Notes: a model not told the origin generated them from the letters alone. Positions 22,440-30,996 are shown, counted from the first letter of the stretch. The stretch: DNA of 35,872 bases from Streptomyces sp. MH60 (GCF_002939385.1 NZ_MULI01000073.1:1-35872), one strand, 5' to 3'. Translations and numbers: made by a program.

Positions 22440-23363
22440 ATGCGAAGTGAGCCCGTGGTCCAGGTCCAGGCCCTGGTGAAGCGGTACGGCACGAAGACCG
22501 CGGTGAACGGCCTCGACCTGGTGGCCCGCCCGGGCATCACCGCCGTGCTCGGCCCCAACGGGGCGGGCAAGACGACCACGGTCGAGACCTGCGAGGGGTA
22601 CCGCAGGCCGGACTCCGGCACGGTGCGCGTGCTGGGCCTCGACCCGGTGAGACAGGGCTCCGAGCTGCGCCCCCGGATCGGCGTCATGCTCCAGTCCGGC
22701 GGCGTCTACTCCGGCGCCCGCGCCGACGAGATGCTGCGCCACGTGGCGAAACTGCACGCGCACCCGCTGGACGTCGACGCGCTGATCGAGCGGCTCGGTC
22801 TGGGTTCGTGCGGCCGCACCACGTACCGCAGGCTCTCGGGCGGGCAGCAGCAGCGGCTCGCCCTCGCGATGGCCGTGGTCGGGCGCCCGGAGCTGGTGTT
22901 CCTGGACGAGCCGACCGCCGGTCTCGACCCGCAGGCCCGCCGCGCCACCTGGGACCTCGTGCGGGACCTGCGTGCCGACGGGGTCTCGGTGATCCTCACC
23001 ACGCACCACATGGACGAGGCCGAGCAGCTGGCCGACGACGTGGCCATCGTCGACACCGGCCGGGTCGTCGCCCAGGGCTCCCCCGAGCAGCTGTGCCGCG
23101 GCGGCGCCGAGAACACCCTGCGCTTCACGGGCCGCCCGGGACTGGACGTCGCGTCCCTGCTCAAGGCGCTGCCCCCGGACTCCGCGGCGGCCGAGCTGAC
23201 CCCGGGCTCCTACCGGGTGAACGGCGAGGTGGACCCGCAGCTGCTCGCGACGGTGACCTCCTGGTGCGCCCAGCACGGGGTGATGCCGGACCGCATCTCG
23301 GTGGAGCGGCACACGCTGGAGGACGTCTTTCTTGAGCTGACCGGCAAGGAGCTGCGCGGGTGA
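22440..23363 (+). CDS. ABC-2 exporter ATP-binding protein
   Basis: 307 aa. Walker A GPNGAGKTTT (residues about 38-47), Q-loop MLQSGG, signature YRRLSGGQQQRLALAMA, Walker B LVFLDEPTAGLDPQARR, and the switch His in LTTHHMDEAEQL. The C-terminal ~75 residues follow the DrrA-type extension (HTLEDVFLELTGKEL). It pairs with the permease gene that overlaps its stop (GTGA). Substrate unknown; drug- or lipid-export relatives are common. It is two genes upstream of ctaA on the same strand. Confidence 0.93.
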   Translation: MRSEPVVQVQALVKRYGTKTAVNGLDLVARPGITAVLGPNGAGKTTTVETCEGYRRPDSGTVRVLGLDPVRQGSELRPRIGVMLQSGGVYSGARADEMLRHVAKLHAHPLDVDALIERLGLGSCGRTTYRRLSGGQQQRLALAMAVVGRPELVFLDEPTAGLDPQARRATWDLVRDLRADGVSVILTTHHMDEAEQLADDVAIVDTGRVVAQGSPEQLCRGGAENTLRFTGRPGLDVASLLKALPPDSAAAELTPGSYRVNGEVDPQLLATVTSWCAQHGVMPDRISVERHTLEDVFLELTGKELRG

Positions 23364-24142
23364 CCACCACGACAGGGACCACGGGGACGTACGCGCCCAG
23401 GCCCGGCGCCGCGCCGCTCGGGCGGATGATCGCGGCGCAGGCCGTGCTCGAGACGAAGATGCTGCTGCGCAACGGCGAGCAGCTGCTGCTGACGGTGATC
23501 ATCCCGACGCTGCTGCTCGTCCTGTTCAGCTCCGTGGACATCGTCGACACCGGAGCCGGAGAGGCGGTCGACTTCCTCGCCCCCGGCATCCTCGCGCTGG
23601 CGGTGCTGTCGACGGCGTTCACGGGGCAGGCCATCGCCACCGGGTTCGAGCGCAGGTACGGGGTGCTGAAGCGGCTGGCGGCGTCGCCCCTGCCGCGCTG
23701 GGCCCTGATGACCGCGAAGACGGCCTCGGTCCTGGTCACCGAGGTGCTCCAGATCGTGCTGCTGACGGTGATCGCCTTCGCGCTGGGCTGGTCGCCGCAC
23801 GGCAACCCGGCGGCCGTGCTGCTGCTCCTGGTCCTCGGCACCGCCGCCTTCTCCGGGCTCGGGCTGCTGATGGCGGGCACGCTCAGGGCCGAGGCCACGC
23901 TGGCCGCCGCCAACCTGGTCTTCCTGCTGCTCCTGGTGGGCGGCGGAGTGATCGTGCCGCTGGACAAGTTCCCGGACGCGGCGCAGGACGTGCTGGGGCT
24001 GCTGCCGATCTCCGCCCTGTCGGACGGACTGCGGGACGTCCTCCAGCACGGGGCCTCGATGCCCTGGGGCGACCTGGGCGTCCTCGCCGTGTGGGCGGTC
24101 GTGGGGCTCGCGGCCGCCGGGAAGTTCTTCCGCTGGGAGTAG
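23360..24142 (+). CDS. ABC-2 type exporter permease
   Basis: 260 aa, starting at a GTG that overlaps the ATPase stop. It has six predicted hydrophobic helices, among them LLLTVIIPTLLLVLFSSVDIV, FLAPGILALAVLSTAFTG, LLLLVLGTAAFSGLGLLMAG and LGVLAVWAVVGLAAAGKFF, with the ABC-2 motif GFERRYGVLKRLAASPL. It forms the membrane half of the exporter. It ends 63 bp before the ctaA GTG start. Confidence 0.92.
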   Translation: MTTTTGTTGTYAPRPGAAPLGRMIAAQAVLETKMLLRNGEQLLLTVIIPTLLLVLFSSVDIVDTGAGEAVDFLAPGILALAVLSTAFTGQAIATGFERRYGVLKRLAASPLPRWALMTAKTASVLVTEVLQIVLLTVIAFALGWSPHGNPAAVLLLLVLGTAAFSGLGLLMAGTLRAEATLAAANLVFLLLLVGGGVIVPLDKFPDAAQDVLGLLPISALSDGLRDVLQHGASMPWGDLGVLAVWAVVGLAAAGKFFRWE

Positions 24143-24192
24143 GGACACATGCCGGAGACCGACCCTCGTGAAAGCGTGCACAAGCGGGCGCC

Positions 24193-24198
24193 TACGAT
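24193..24198 (+). promoter_or_regulatory. -10 box for leaderless ctaA
   Basis: TACGAT lies 7 nt before the GTG at 24206, the spacing expected when transcription starts on the first base of the start codon. There is no Shine-Dalgarno. Confidence 0.5.
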
Positions 24199-24205
24199 GG
24201 ACGGC

Positions 24206-25219
24206 GTGCCAAACGTGACCCGCGCCGACGTCGCAGCCGCCGTGCGCAATCCGCTCGCCTTCATCGCCGCGCACTGGACCCCGGCCCCCCGGACGGTCCA
24301 GCGGGCGGCCCTCGCGCCTCTCGTGATGTCCGTGGTCATCGTCGTCACCGGCGGCGCCGTCCGGCTCACCGGCTCCGGTCTCGGCTGCCCGACCTGGCCC
24401 AAGTGCACCGACGACTCGCTCACCACCACGAGCGAGATGGGCTTCCACGGCGTCATCGAGTTCGGCAACCGCATGCTGACCTACGTGCTGTGCGCCGCGG
24501 TCGGCTGGGCGATCATCGCCGCACGCTCGCAGAAGCCGTACCGGCGCAGCCTCACCCTGCTGGGGTGGGCGCAGTTCTGGGTGGTGATGAGCAACGCGGT
24601 GCTCGGTGGCATCGTCGTGCTCGTCGGCCTCAACCCGTACACGGTCGCGGCCCACTTCGTGGCCACCACCGCGCTCCTCGCCCTGGCCACGGTGATGTGG
24701 CAGCGCAGCCGGGAGGGCGACACGGCGCCGCGCCCGCTGGTCGGCAAGTCCGTGCAGCAGCTGGTGTGGGTGATGGTCGTCGTCTCCGCGCTGCTGATCC
24801 TGGTCGGCACCGTGGTCACCGGCGCGGGCCCGCACGCGGGCGACTCCAGCGACGTGCCGCGGATGCCGGTCGACTGGGAGACGATCAGCAAGGCGCACGC
24901 CGTCCTGGCGTGGATCGTGGTGACGCTGACGTTCGCCCTGTGGTTCGTGCTGAAGGCGGTCGACGCGCCCAAGGGGCCGCTGGCCCGCACCCGCGACCTG
25001 TTCCTGGTGCTGCTCGCCCAGGGGGTCATCGGGTACGTCCAGTACTTCACCGACCTGCCCGAGGTCCTGGTCGGCCTGCACATGTTCGGTTCGTGCCTGG
25101 TGTGGATCGCGGTGCTGCGGGTGCTGCTGGCGCTGCGCGAGCGGCCCGAGGAGACGGTGCCCGGGCTGCCCGCTCAGGAGTACGACGCCACCAGCGTGTC
25201 GATGGCCGGTCCCAGGTAG
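24206..25219 (+). CDS. ctaA: Heme A synthase (COX15/CtaA)
   Basis: 337 aa from the GTG at 24206; an in-frame ATG at 24149 would add 19 unlikely residues. The membrane enzyme oxidises heme O to heme A for aa3-type cytochrome oxidase. Seen: GGAVRLTGSGLGCPTWPKC with the Bacillus-type extracellular Cys pair (C61, C67), heme-ligand His in GFHGVIEFGNRMLTYVL (H81), AAHFVATTALLAL, SKAHAVLAWIVV and VGLHMFGSCLVW. About eight transmembrane helices. Its last 46 bases overlap tail to tail with the next gene. Confidence 0.93.
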   Translation: MPNVTRADVAAAVRNPLAFIAAHWTPAPRTVQRAALAPLVMSVVIVVTGGAVRLTGSGLGCPTWPKCTDDSLTTTSEMGFHGVIEFGNRMLTYVLCAAVGWAIIAARSQKPYRRSLTLLGWAQFWVVMSNAVLGGIVVLVGLNPYTVAAHFVATTALLALATVMWQRSREGDTAPRPLVGKSVQQLVWVMVVVSALLILVGTVVTGAGPHAGDSSDVPRMPVDWETISKAHAVLAWIVVTLTFALWFVLKAVDAPKGPLARTRDLFLVLLAQGVIGYVQYFTDLPEVLVGLHMFGSCLVWIAVLRVLLALRERPEETVPGLPAQEYDATSVSMAGPR

Positions 25220-25917
25220 CTCCGGGTCAGCTCGGCGCGGCGGGCGGTCCACTCCGCCGTGGCCGCGGTCCGTGTGCCGTTCCCGTACCGCCGCTCGGCG
25301 ACGTCCTCGACGACCTCGCCGGGCGCGCCGAGCGCGGGCAGTTCCTCCAGGGCCTCCCGCTTGGTGATCAGGCGGCCCTCGCGCAGCGTGACGGTGGCGC
25401 GGGCGAAGGTGAGCAGGCCCAGGTCGACCCAGACGTCCCGCCGCCACAGCTCCGCCCTGCGCACGTGCGGCCGCCAGAAGTCCCGCTGCTCGCCGACGAC
25501 GAACCCGGCCAGCTCCGGGTCCGCCACCGGTGGCAGCAGCTGTTCCGGCGACTCGCCGTGCAGGACGCGGCCGGAGCTGTGGAGTTCACGCCGGGTGACC
25601 GGGGTGACCGTCCGCTTGAAGAGCTGCTGGTGGGCCCAGGTCAGATGCCGCTGGCCGGGGTCGGCGACCGTGTCCGGCGACAGGTACGTGCAGTGCAGCA
25701 GACCGGCCAGGGGTTCGGCGCGCAGCCGGGCGTGGAGCAGCCCGAGCCGCCAGGCCGTGCGGGCCGTGGCCGGCCGGGGCAGCACCGCGATCAGGTCCAG
25801 GTCGCTGCGGCCCTCCTGGTAGTCCCCCGCGCCCAGTGAACCGTGCGCCCAGACGGCGACGGGGTCGAGGGGCGTGAGGCCGGTGAGGAAGCGGTCGAGC
25901 AAGGCGTCGGTCGGCAT
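25174..25917 (-). CDS. Aminoglycoside-adenylyltransferase-like nucleotidyltransferase
   Basis: 247 aa from the ATG at 25917. The N-terminal nucleotidyltransferase motif is intact: AHGSLGAGDYQEGRSDLDLIAVL, with G26-S27 and metal-binding D39 and D41. A helical C-terminal half (RRDVWVDLGLLTFARATVTLREGRLITKREALEELP) resembles the AadA-type DUF4111 domain. Family members adenylylate streptomycin/spectinomycin; substrate here is unknown. The C-terminal 15 codons lie antisense to the end of ctaA. Confidence 0.82.
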   Translation of the reverse strand: MPTDALLDRFLTGLTPLDPVAVWAHGSLGAGDYQEGRSDLDLIAVLPRPATARTAWRLGLLHARLRAEPLAGLLHCTYLSPDTVADPGQRHLTWAHQQLFKRTVTPVTRRELHSSGRVLHGESPEQLLPPVADPELAGFVVGEQRDFWRPHVRRAELWRRDVWVDLGLLTFARATVTLREGRLITKREALEELPALGAPGEVVEDVAERRYGNGTRTAATAEWTARRAELTRSYLGPAIDTLVASYS

Positions 25918-25956
25918 GCGGCCAGTCTCGGCGACGCACTGCGGCGTGTACACCCG

Positions 25957-27063
25957 TCACTCCAGCCGGTACACCCGCCCGGCGTTTCCCGAGGCGATCA
26001 TCCGCGCGACCCGTTGCGCGTCCCCGAGCGACCACGCCCCCTCGGCCACCCAGGTGCCCAGCACCCGGCCGAGGGCCTCGCGGAAGAGCCGGGCGGCGAC
26101 CACGTGCAGCTCCGGCAGGCCCTGGGCGCCGCTGGAGAACAGGATCTTGCCGAACGGGGCCAGCTCCAGGATCTCCGCGAGGACCGTCGCCGCGCGGGCG
26201 CCGGTGCGCACCAGGGCGGCACCGGAGTCGGCGTAGACGTGCGGGAAGACGCCGGCCAGGTGGGCGGCGTGGCGGTGGTAGGGGTAGCCGTGCAGCAGGA
26301 CCAGGTCGGTGCCGAGCCCGGCGGTGGCCCGTACGAAGTCGGTGAGCAGGACCGGGTCGGTGCGGTCGATGCGCAGGCCCGGCTCGCCGAGGCCCGCGTG
26401 CAGCTGGAGCGGCAGGCCCGAGGCGACGGCGATCCACAGCAGGTGGCGCAGCAGCACCGGGTCGCTCAGCTCCCCGCCGACCTCGCGCCCGGTCAGCCAG
26501 CGGGCGGCGGCCCCGCGCACCTCGCCCGCGCCGGGCGGCTCCGGGGCCAGCGCCAGACCGTGCCGCACCCCCGCGACGGAGGTGAAGGCGACCGCGTTCG
26601 CGGCGGCGCCGTGCACGGCCTCGGCGAGGTTGGCGAGGAAGGACTCGACGGTGCCGGAGGTGTCGGCGACCTGTTCGGCGAGCAGTTCCAGGCGCACGAT
26701 CTCGCGGGTGTCCGCGTCCGCGGCGGAGGCCATCTCGGTGGGCCCGGTGAGGTCCCCGGGCAGTCCCGCGTCGACCAGGTAGGTGGTGATGCCGCTGCCG
26801 CGCAGCAGCCGGCGGTCGGCCTCCATGACGCCCAGTTCACGGCGCCGGGCCAGGTAGCGGGCGGGCGGGCAGTGCGGTTCCAGGCCGAGCAGGGGCGGGC
26901 ACCAGCGGCGTACCGCGAAGCCGGTCTGGGTGTCGAAGAGGGTGGTGCCCGGTGCGGGCGGACCCTCGGTGCGGGCCAGCTGGGCCTCGAAGGTGCCGAG
27001 GCCCAGCTCCGTTCTCAGGACGCCGTGGCAGTACTGGTCCACCAGGGTCGGCGTTTCGATCAT
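25957..27063 (-). CDS. Amidohydrolase-family metal-dependent hydrolase
   Basis: 368 aa from the ATG at 27063. It looks like an amidohydrolase_2/uronate-isomerase-like TIM barrel: VDQYCHGVLR near the start, LPLQLHAGLGEPGLR (metal-binding His), DLVLLHGYPYHRHAAHLAGVFPHVYADSG, then FGKILFSSGAQGLPELHVVAARLF (where family members often have FGSDG). The usual first-strand HxH is seen only as one His, so catalytic competence is not certain. Substrate unknown. It is 39 bp upstream of the nucleotidyltransferase start on the same strand, so they may be cotranscribed. Confidence 0.82.
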   Translation of the reverse strand: MIETPTLVDQYCHGVLRTELGLGTFEAQLARTEGPPAPGTTLFDTQTGFAVRRWCPPLLGLEPHCPPARYLARRRELGVMEADRRLLRGSGITTYLVDAGLPGDLTGPTEMASAADADTREIVRLELLAEQVADTSGTVESFLANLAEAVHGAAANAVAFTSVAGVRHGLALAPEPPGAGEVRGAAARWLTGREVGGELSDPVLLRHLLWIAVASGLPLQLHAGLGEPGLRIDRTDPVLLTDFVRATAGLGTDLVLLHGYPYHRHAAHLAGVFPHVYADSGAALVRTGARAATVLAEILELAPFGKILFSSGAQGLPELHVVAARLFREALGRVLGTWVAEGAWSLGDAQRVARMIASGNAGRVYRLE

Positions 27064-27143
27064 CCGGGCTCCCGTGGGGGACCGTGCGCCGGACGGCTCG
27101 GGCGCCGTGCGGCTTCCTACGGTCCTAACGGGTGAACCCGGGC

Positions 27144-27488
27144 TCAGGTGTTGCTCGGGCCGCCCACCTGGATGCCCGCCATGCGCGACCACTCGTAGCG
27201 GCCGGTCCGCACCTTGGCCGCGAACTCGCCGTCGAAGTCCTCGTGGACGGTGATCCCGGACCTCTCCACGGCCTGCTGGGCACGCTCGTAGGAGCGCGCG
27301 ACCAGGTCGCCCCAGGCGCCGTCCGCGCCGACGAGCACGATCCGGGCGCCGCGCTCACCGAGGTAGGCCACCTGGCCCTCGGCGCCGCCGTGTGCCTGGG
27401 AGAACGCCTCGATCCGGCCGGCCAGGCGGGCCACCCGGCGCTCGGCCCAGCGGTCGGGCTTCGTCTCAACCTGCTGCGTGTCTGCCAT
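27144..27488 (-). CDS. Small conserved protein of unknown function
   Basis: 114 aa. A basic N-terminal helix (KPDRWAERRVARLAGRIEAFSQAHGGAEG) is followed by an alpha/beta segment (RIVLVGADGAWGDLVARSYERAQQAVERSGITVHEDF) and a tail with YEWSRMAGIQVGG. No known family is recognised. There is no Shine-Dalgarno; TAGCAT lies 7 nt before the ATG, so the mRNA is probably leaderless. It is located upstream of the amidohydrolase gene on the same strand. Confidence 0.75.
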   Translation of the reverse strand: MADTQQVETKPDRWAERRVARLAGRIEAFSQAHGGAEGQVAYLGERGARIVLVGADGAWGDLVARSYERAQQAVERSGITVHEDFDGEFAAKVRTGRYEWSRMAGIQVGGPSNT

Positions 27489-27525
27489 GACCAGGATGCT
27501 ACCGACGGGTAGATCAAACGGCGAC

Positions 27526-27561
27526 GGGCGGGGTGCGTGGCCTTGACCACGCACCCCGCCC
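27526..27561 (-). terminator. Terminator of ctaB
   Basis: A perfect 15-bp GC-rich stem (27526-27540 with 27547-27561) with a 6-nt loop, 21 nt after the ctaB stop on the minus strand. It also insulates the following minus-strand gene, whose promoter lies right after it. Confidence 0.85.
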
Positions 27562-27582
27562 GGACACAGGGTCCTCAGCGTC

Positions 27583-28551
27583 TCAACGCAGGAAGGGGTC
27601 CACCGCGATGGCGAGGAACAGCACCGACACATAGGTGATGGACCAGTGGAACAGCCGCATCTCCTTGAGCTTGCCGCCGGTCACCTCGGCCTTGGCACGG
27701 TTCTGCAGTCCGTGCGCCTCCCACAGCCACATGCCGCCGGCCGCAACGGCGACCGCCGTGTAGAACCAGCCGGTGTAGCCGAGCGGCTGCAGCAGCAGCG
27801 ACACCACGACCATCACCCAGCTGTAGATGACGATCTGCCGGGCGACCACCTTGTTGGAGGCGATCACCGGAAGCATCGGCACGCCGACGCGCGCGTAGTC
27901 CTCCTTGACCTTCATGGACAGCGGCCAGTAGTGCGGCGGCGTCCAGAAGAACATCACCCCGAAGAGGATGATCGGCGCCCAGGACATCGAGTTGGTCACG
28001 GCCGACCAGCCGATGAGCACCGGCAGGCAGCCGGCGATGCCGCCCCAGACGATGTTCTGCGAGGTGCGGCGCTTGAGGATCATCGTGTAGACGACGACGT
28101 AGAAGAGGAGCGCGCCGAGCGAGAGCCAGGCCGACAGCCAGTTGACGGTGAACCCGAACAGCAGCGTGGAGACGATGGCCAGGGCGATGCCGAAGACGAG
28201 GCATTCGACCGGGCTGACCATGCCGGTCACCAGCGGGCGCTGCGAGGTCCGGTCCATCAGCGCGTCGATGTCGCGGTCGATGAACATGTTCAGCGCGTTG
28301 GCGCCGCCGGCCGACAGGTAACCGCCGACGCAGGTCAGCAGCACCAGCTTCAGATTCGGAACACCCTGTTCGGCGAGGAACATCACCGGAACGGTGGTGA
28401 TCAGCAGAAGCTCGATGATCCGCGGCTTGGTCAGCGCCACGAACGCCTTGACACGGGCCCCGAACGGCCGGTGACTCGGGCTCTGGCTCGTCCCGATAAC
28501 CCCCGCAGGACGGGATTCAACGGCCGTCACGCACACCCCTGACAGAGACAT
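27583..28551 (-). CDS. ctaB: Protoheme IX farnesyltransferase (heme O synthase)
   Basis: 322 aa from the ATG at 28551, chosen because GGGGGAGG lies 9 nt upstream; GTG codons at 28536 and 28530 are alternatives. UbiA-superfamily membrane prenyltransferase that adds a farnesyl group to heme B, supplying heme O to CtaA. Seen: LTKPRIIELLLITTVPVMFL, the polyprenyl-diphosphate/Mg motif NMFIDRDIDALMDRTSQRPL, SWAPIILFGVMFFWTPPHYWPL and the second Asp-rich region KEDYARVGVPMLPV. About nine transmembrane helices. Divergent from the tkt operon. Confidence 0.95.
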   Translation of the reverse strand: MSLSGVCVTAVESRPAGVIGTSQSPSHRPFGARVKAFVALTKPRIIELLLITTVPVMFLAEQGVPNLKLVLLTCVGGYLSAGGANALNMFIDRDIDALMDRTSQRPLVTGMVSPVECLVFGIALAIVSTLLFGFTVNWLSAWLSLGALLFYVVVYTMILKRRTSQNIVWGGIAGCLPVLIGWSAVTNSMSWAPIILFGVMFFWTPPHYWPLSMKVKEDYARVGVPMLPVIASNKVVARQIVIYSWVMVVVSLLLQPLGYTGWFYTAVAVAAGGMWLWEAHGLQNRAKAEVTGGKLKEMRLFHWSITYVSVLFLAIAVDPFLR

Positions 28552-28573
28552 CCCAGCGAGCCTCCCCCGTGTG

Positions 28574-28609
28574 AAGTGGCGGTAAAGGCTCGCGCGTACC
28601 ACGCCACTT
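28574..28609. promoter_or_regulatory. Inverted repeat in the ctaB leader/promoter
   Basis: AAGTGGCG (28574-28581) and CGCCACTT (28602-28609) form perfect 8-bp arms 20 nt apart. A -10-like TAAAGT for ctaB on the minus strand (28611-28606) overlaps the distal arm. It could be an operator or a 5' leader hairpin just ahead of the ribosome-binding site. Apart from this and the candidate tkt promoter, I see no gene in 28552-28908. Confidence 0.4.
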
Positions 28610-28813
28610 TAGACGTTGCCCATACCTCGGCCTTCGCGGGGGTGGGCTCGTGTTGGCCGGGGTGCTCCGACGTGCGTTCGGAGAGTCGATTGAGCGGTCA
28701 GATGAGCGGCTCCGTATTCACTTGCCGAATGCGGTTTCGCCCAGTCGACAGGCGGATCCACAAGAGTCCCGGCAGTCTGGTTTCCAGCGGAAAAACGCAC
28801 GTACTTACGGGGG

Positions 28814-28819
28814 TAGGCT
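28814..28819 (+). promoter_or_regulatory. Candidate -10 box of the tkt operon
   Basis: TAGGCT fits the streptomycete -10 consensus and would give a leader of about 85-90 nt before the tkt GTG. The upstream GGAAAA at 28789-28794 is the only -35-like element I see, at 19-bp spacing, and it is weak. Confidence 0.4.
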
Positions 28820-28908
28820 CGGCAATGGCCGGCCGACTCACGGACGCGCCGGCAGCCCGTGCACTCGTGCACCGGCAACCGACATGTGGAGAGGAGCCCT
28901 GACTCAGG

Positions 28909-30996
28909 GTGAGCACCAAGCCGACCACCACAGACCTCGAGTGGACCGAACTGGACCAGCGGGCCGTGGACACCGCCCGCGTCCTGGCCGCCGACGCCGT
29001 ACAGAAGGTTGGCAACGGCCATCCGGGTACGGCGATGAGCCTGGCGCCCGCCGCCTACACCCTCTTCCAGAAGGTGATGCGGCACGACCCCGCCGACGCG
29101 AACTGGGTCGGGCGCGACCGTTTCGTGCTGTCCGCGGGCCACTCGTCCCTGACCCTCTACACCCAGCTGTACCTGGCCGGCTTCGGCCTTCAGCTGGCGG
29201 ACCTGGAGTCCTTCCGCACCTGGGGCTCCAAGACCCCCGGTCACCCGGAGTACGGCCACACCACGGGCGTGGAGACCACGACCGGTCCGCTGGGCCAGGG
29301 CGTGGCCAACGCGGTGGGCATGGCGATGGCCGCCCGCTACGAGCGCGGCCTGTTCGACCCGGAGGCCCCCGAGGGCACCTCCCCGTTCGACCACTTCGTC
29401 TACTGCATCGCCGGTGACGGCTGCCTCCAGGAGGGCATCTCCGCCGAGGCGTCCTCGCTCGCCGGGCACCAGAAGCTCGGCAACCTGGTGCTTCTGTGGG
29501 ACGACAACCACATCTCCATCGAGGGCGACACCGAGACCGCCGTCTCCGAGGACACCTGCAAGCGGTACGAGGCGTACGGCTGGCACGTCCAGCGCGTCGC
29601 CCCGCAGCCGGACGGCGACCTGGACCCGAACGCGATCTACGACGCGATCCAGGAGGCGAAGAAGGTCACCGACCGGCCGTCCTTCATCGCCATGCGCTCG
29701 ATCATCGCCTGGCCCGCCCCGAACGCGCAGAACACCGAGGCCGCGCACGGCTCGGCGCTCGGCGACGACGAGGTCGCGGCGACCAAGCGGGTCCTGGGCT
29801 TCGACCCGGAGAAGTCCTTCGAGGTCTCCGACGAGGTCATCGAGCACACCCGCAAGGCACTGGAGAAGGGCCAGGCGGCCCGCGCGGTGTGGGAGAAGTC
29901 CTTCCAGCAGTGGCGGGACAACAACCCGGAGCGCGCCGCCGAGTACGACCGTGTCGCCAAGGGCGAGCTGCCCACGGGCTGGGAGGAGAAGATCCCGGTC
30001 TTCGAGGCGGGCAAGGGCCTCGCCACCCGCGCCGCTTCCGGCAAGGTGCTCCAGGCGCTCGGCGCGGTGATCCCGGAGCTGTGGGGCGGCTCGGCCGACC
30101 TCGCGGGCTCGAACAACACGACGATCGACAAGACGTCGTCCTTCCTCCCCGCGGGCAACCCGCTGCCGGAGGCCGACCCGTACGGCCGCACCATCCACTT
30201 CGGCATCCGCGAGCACGCGATGGCCGCGGAGATGAACGGCATCGCGCTGCACGGCAACACCCGCATCTACGGCGGAACGTTCCTGGTCTTCTCGGACTAC
30301 ATGCGCAACGCGGTGCGGCTGTCGGCGCTGATGCACCTGCCGGTGACGTACGTGTGGACGCACGACTCCATCGGTCTGGGCGAGGACGGCCCGACCCACC
30401 AGCCGGTCGAGCACCTGGCCTCGCTGCGCGCCATCCCGGGCCTGAACGTGGTCCGTCCGGCCGACGCCAACGAGACGGCGATCGCCTGGCGGGAGATCCT
30501 GCGCCGCTGGACGAAGGAGTTCGGCAAGGGCCAGCCGCACGGTCTGGCGCTGACCCGTCAGGGCGTGCCGACGTACGAGCCCAACGAGGACGCGGCCAAG
30601 GGCGGCTACGTGCTGTTCGAGGCGGACGGCGGCGACGCCGAGGTGATTCTGATCGCGACCGGTTCCGAGGTGCACGTCGCCGTCGAGGCGCGCGAGCAGC
30701 TCCAGGCCGACGGTGTGCCGACCCGTGTGGTGTCCATGCCGTCCGTGGAGTGGTTCGAGCAGCAGGACCAGGGGTACCGGGACAGCGTCCTGCCCCCGTC
30801 GGTGAAGGCCCGGGTCGCGGTCGAGGCCGGGATCGGCCTCACCTGGCACAAGTACGTGGGGGACGCCGGCCGGATCGTCTCCCTGGAGCACTTCGGTGCT
30901 TCGGCGGACGCCAAGGTGCTCTTCAAGGAGTTCGGTTTCACCGCCGAGAACGTGGCCTCCGCCGCGCGGGAATCACTCGCCGCGGCCCAGCGCTGA
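28909..30996 (+). CDS. tkt: Transketolase
   Basis: 695 aa from a GTG start with GAGAGGAG upstream. A TPP enzyme moving two-carbon units between pentose-phosphate and glycolytic sugars in the cytoplasm. Seen: GNGHPGTAMSLAPAAY, DRFVLSAGHSSLTLY, the TPP/Mg motif GDGCLQEGISAEASSLAGHQKLGNLVLLWDDN, the catalytic-Glu region HFGIREHAMAAEMNGI, and THDSIGLGEDGPTHQPVEHLASLR. First gene of the tkt-tal-zwf-opcA-pgl operon. Confidence 0.96.
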   Translation: MSTKPTTTDLEWTELDQRAVDTARVLAADAVQKVGNGHPGTAMSLAPAAYTLFQKVMRHDPADANWVGRDRFVLSAGHSSLTLYTQLYLAGFGLQLADLESFRTWGSKTPGHPEYGHTTGVETTTGPLGQGVANAVGMAMAARYERGLFDPEAPEGTSPFDHFVYCIAGDGCLQEGISAEASSLAGHQKLGNLVLLWDDNHISIEGDTETAVSEDTCKRYEAYGWHVQRVAPQPDGDLDPNAIYDAIQEAKKVTDRPSFIAMRSIIAWPAPNAQNTEAAHGSALGDDEVAATKRVLGFDPEKSFEVSDEVIEHTRKALEKGQAARAVWEKSFQQWRDNNPERAAEYDRVAKGELPTGWEEKIPVFEAGKGLATRAASGKVLQALGAVIPELWGGSADLAGSNNTTIDKTSSFLPAGNPLPEADPYGRTIHFGIREHAMAAEMNGIALHGNTRIYGGTFLVFSDYMRNAVRLSALMHLPVTYVWTHDSIGLGEDGPTHQPVEHLASLRAIPGLNVVRPADANETAIAWREILRRWTKEFGKGQPHGLALTRQGVPTYEPNEDAAKGGYVLFEADGGDAEVILIATGSEVHVAVEAREQLQADGVPTRVVSMPSVEWFEQQDQGYRDSVLPPSVKARVAVEAGIGLTWHKYVGDAGRIVSLEHFGASADAKVLFKEFGFTAENVASAARESLAAAQR

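Noticed and set aside
28859..28872. GTGCAC-TC-GTGCAC as an operator in front of tkt
   Set aside because: Two short self-complementary hexamers are expected by chance in such GC-rich DNA, and the site lies well downstream of the candidate -10.
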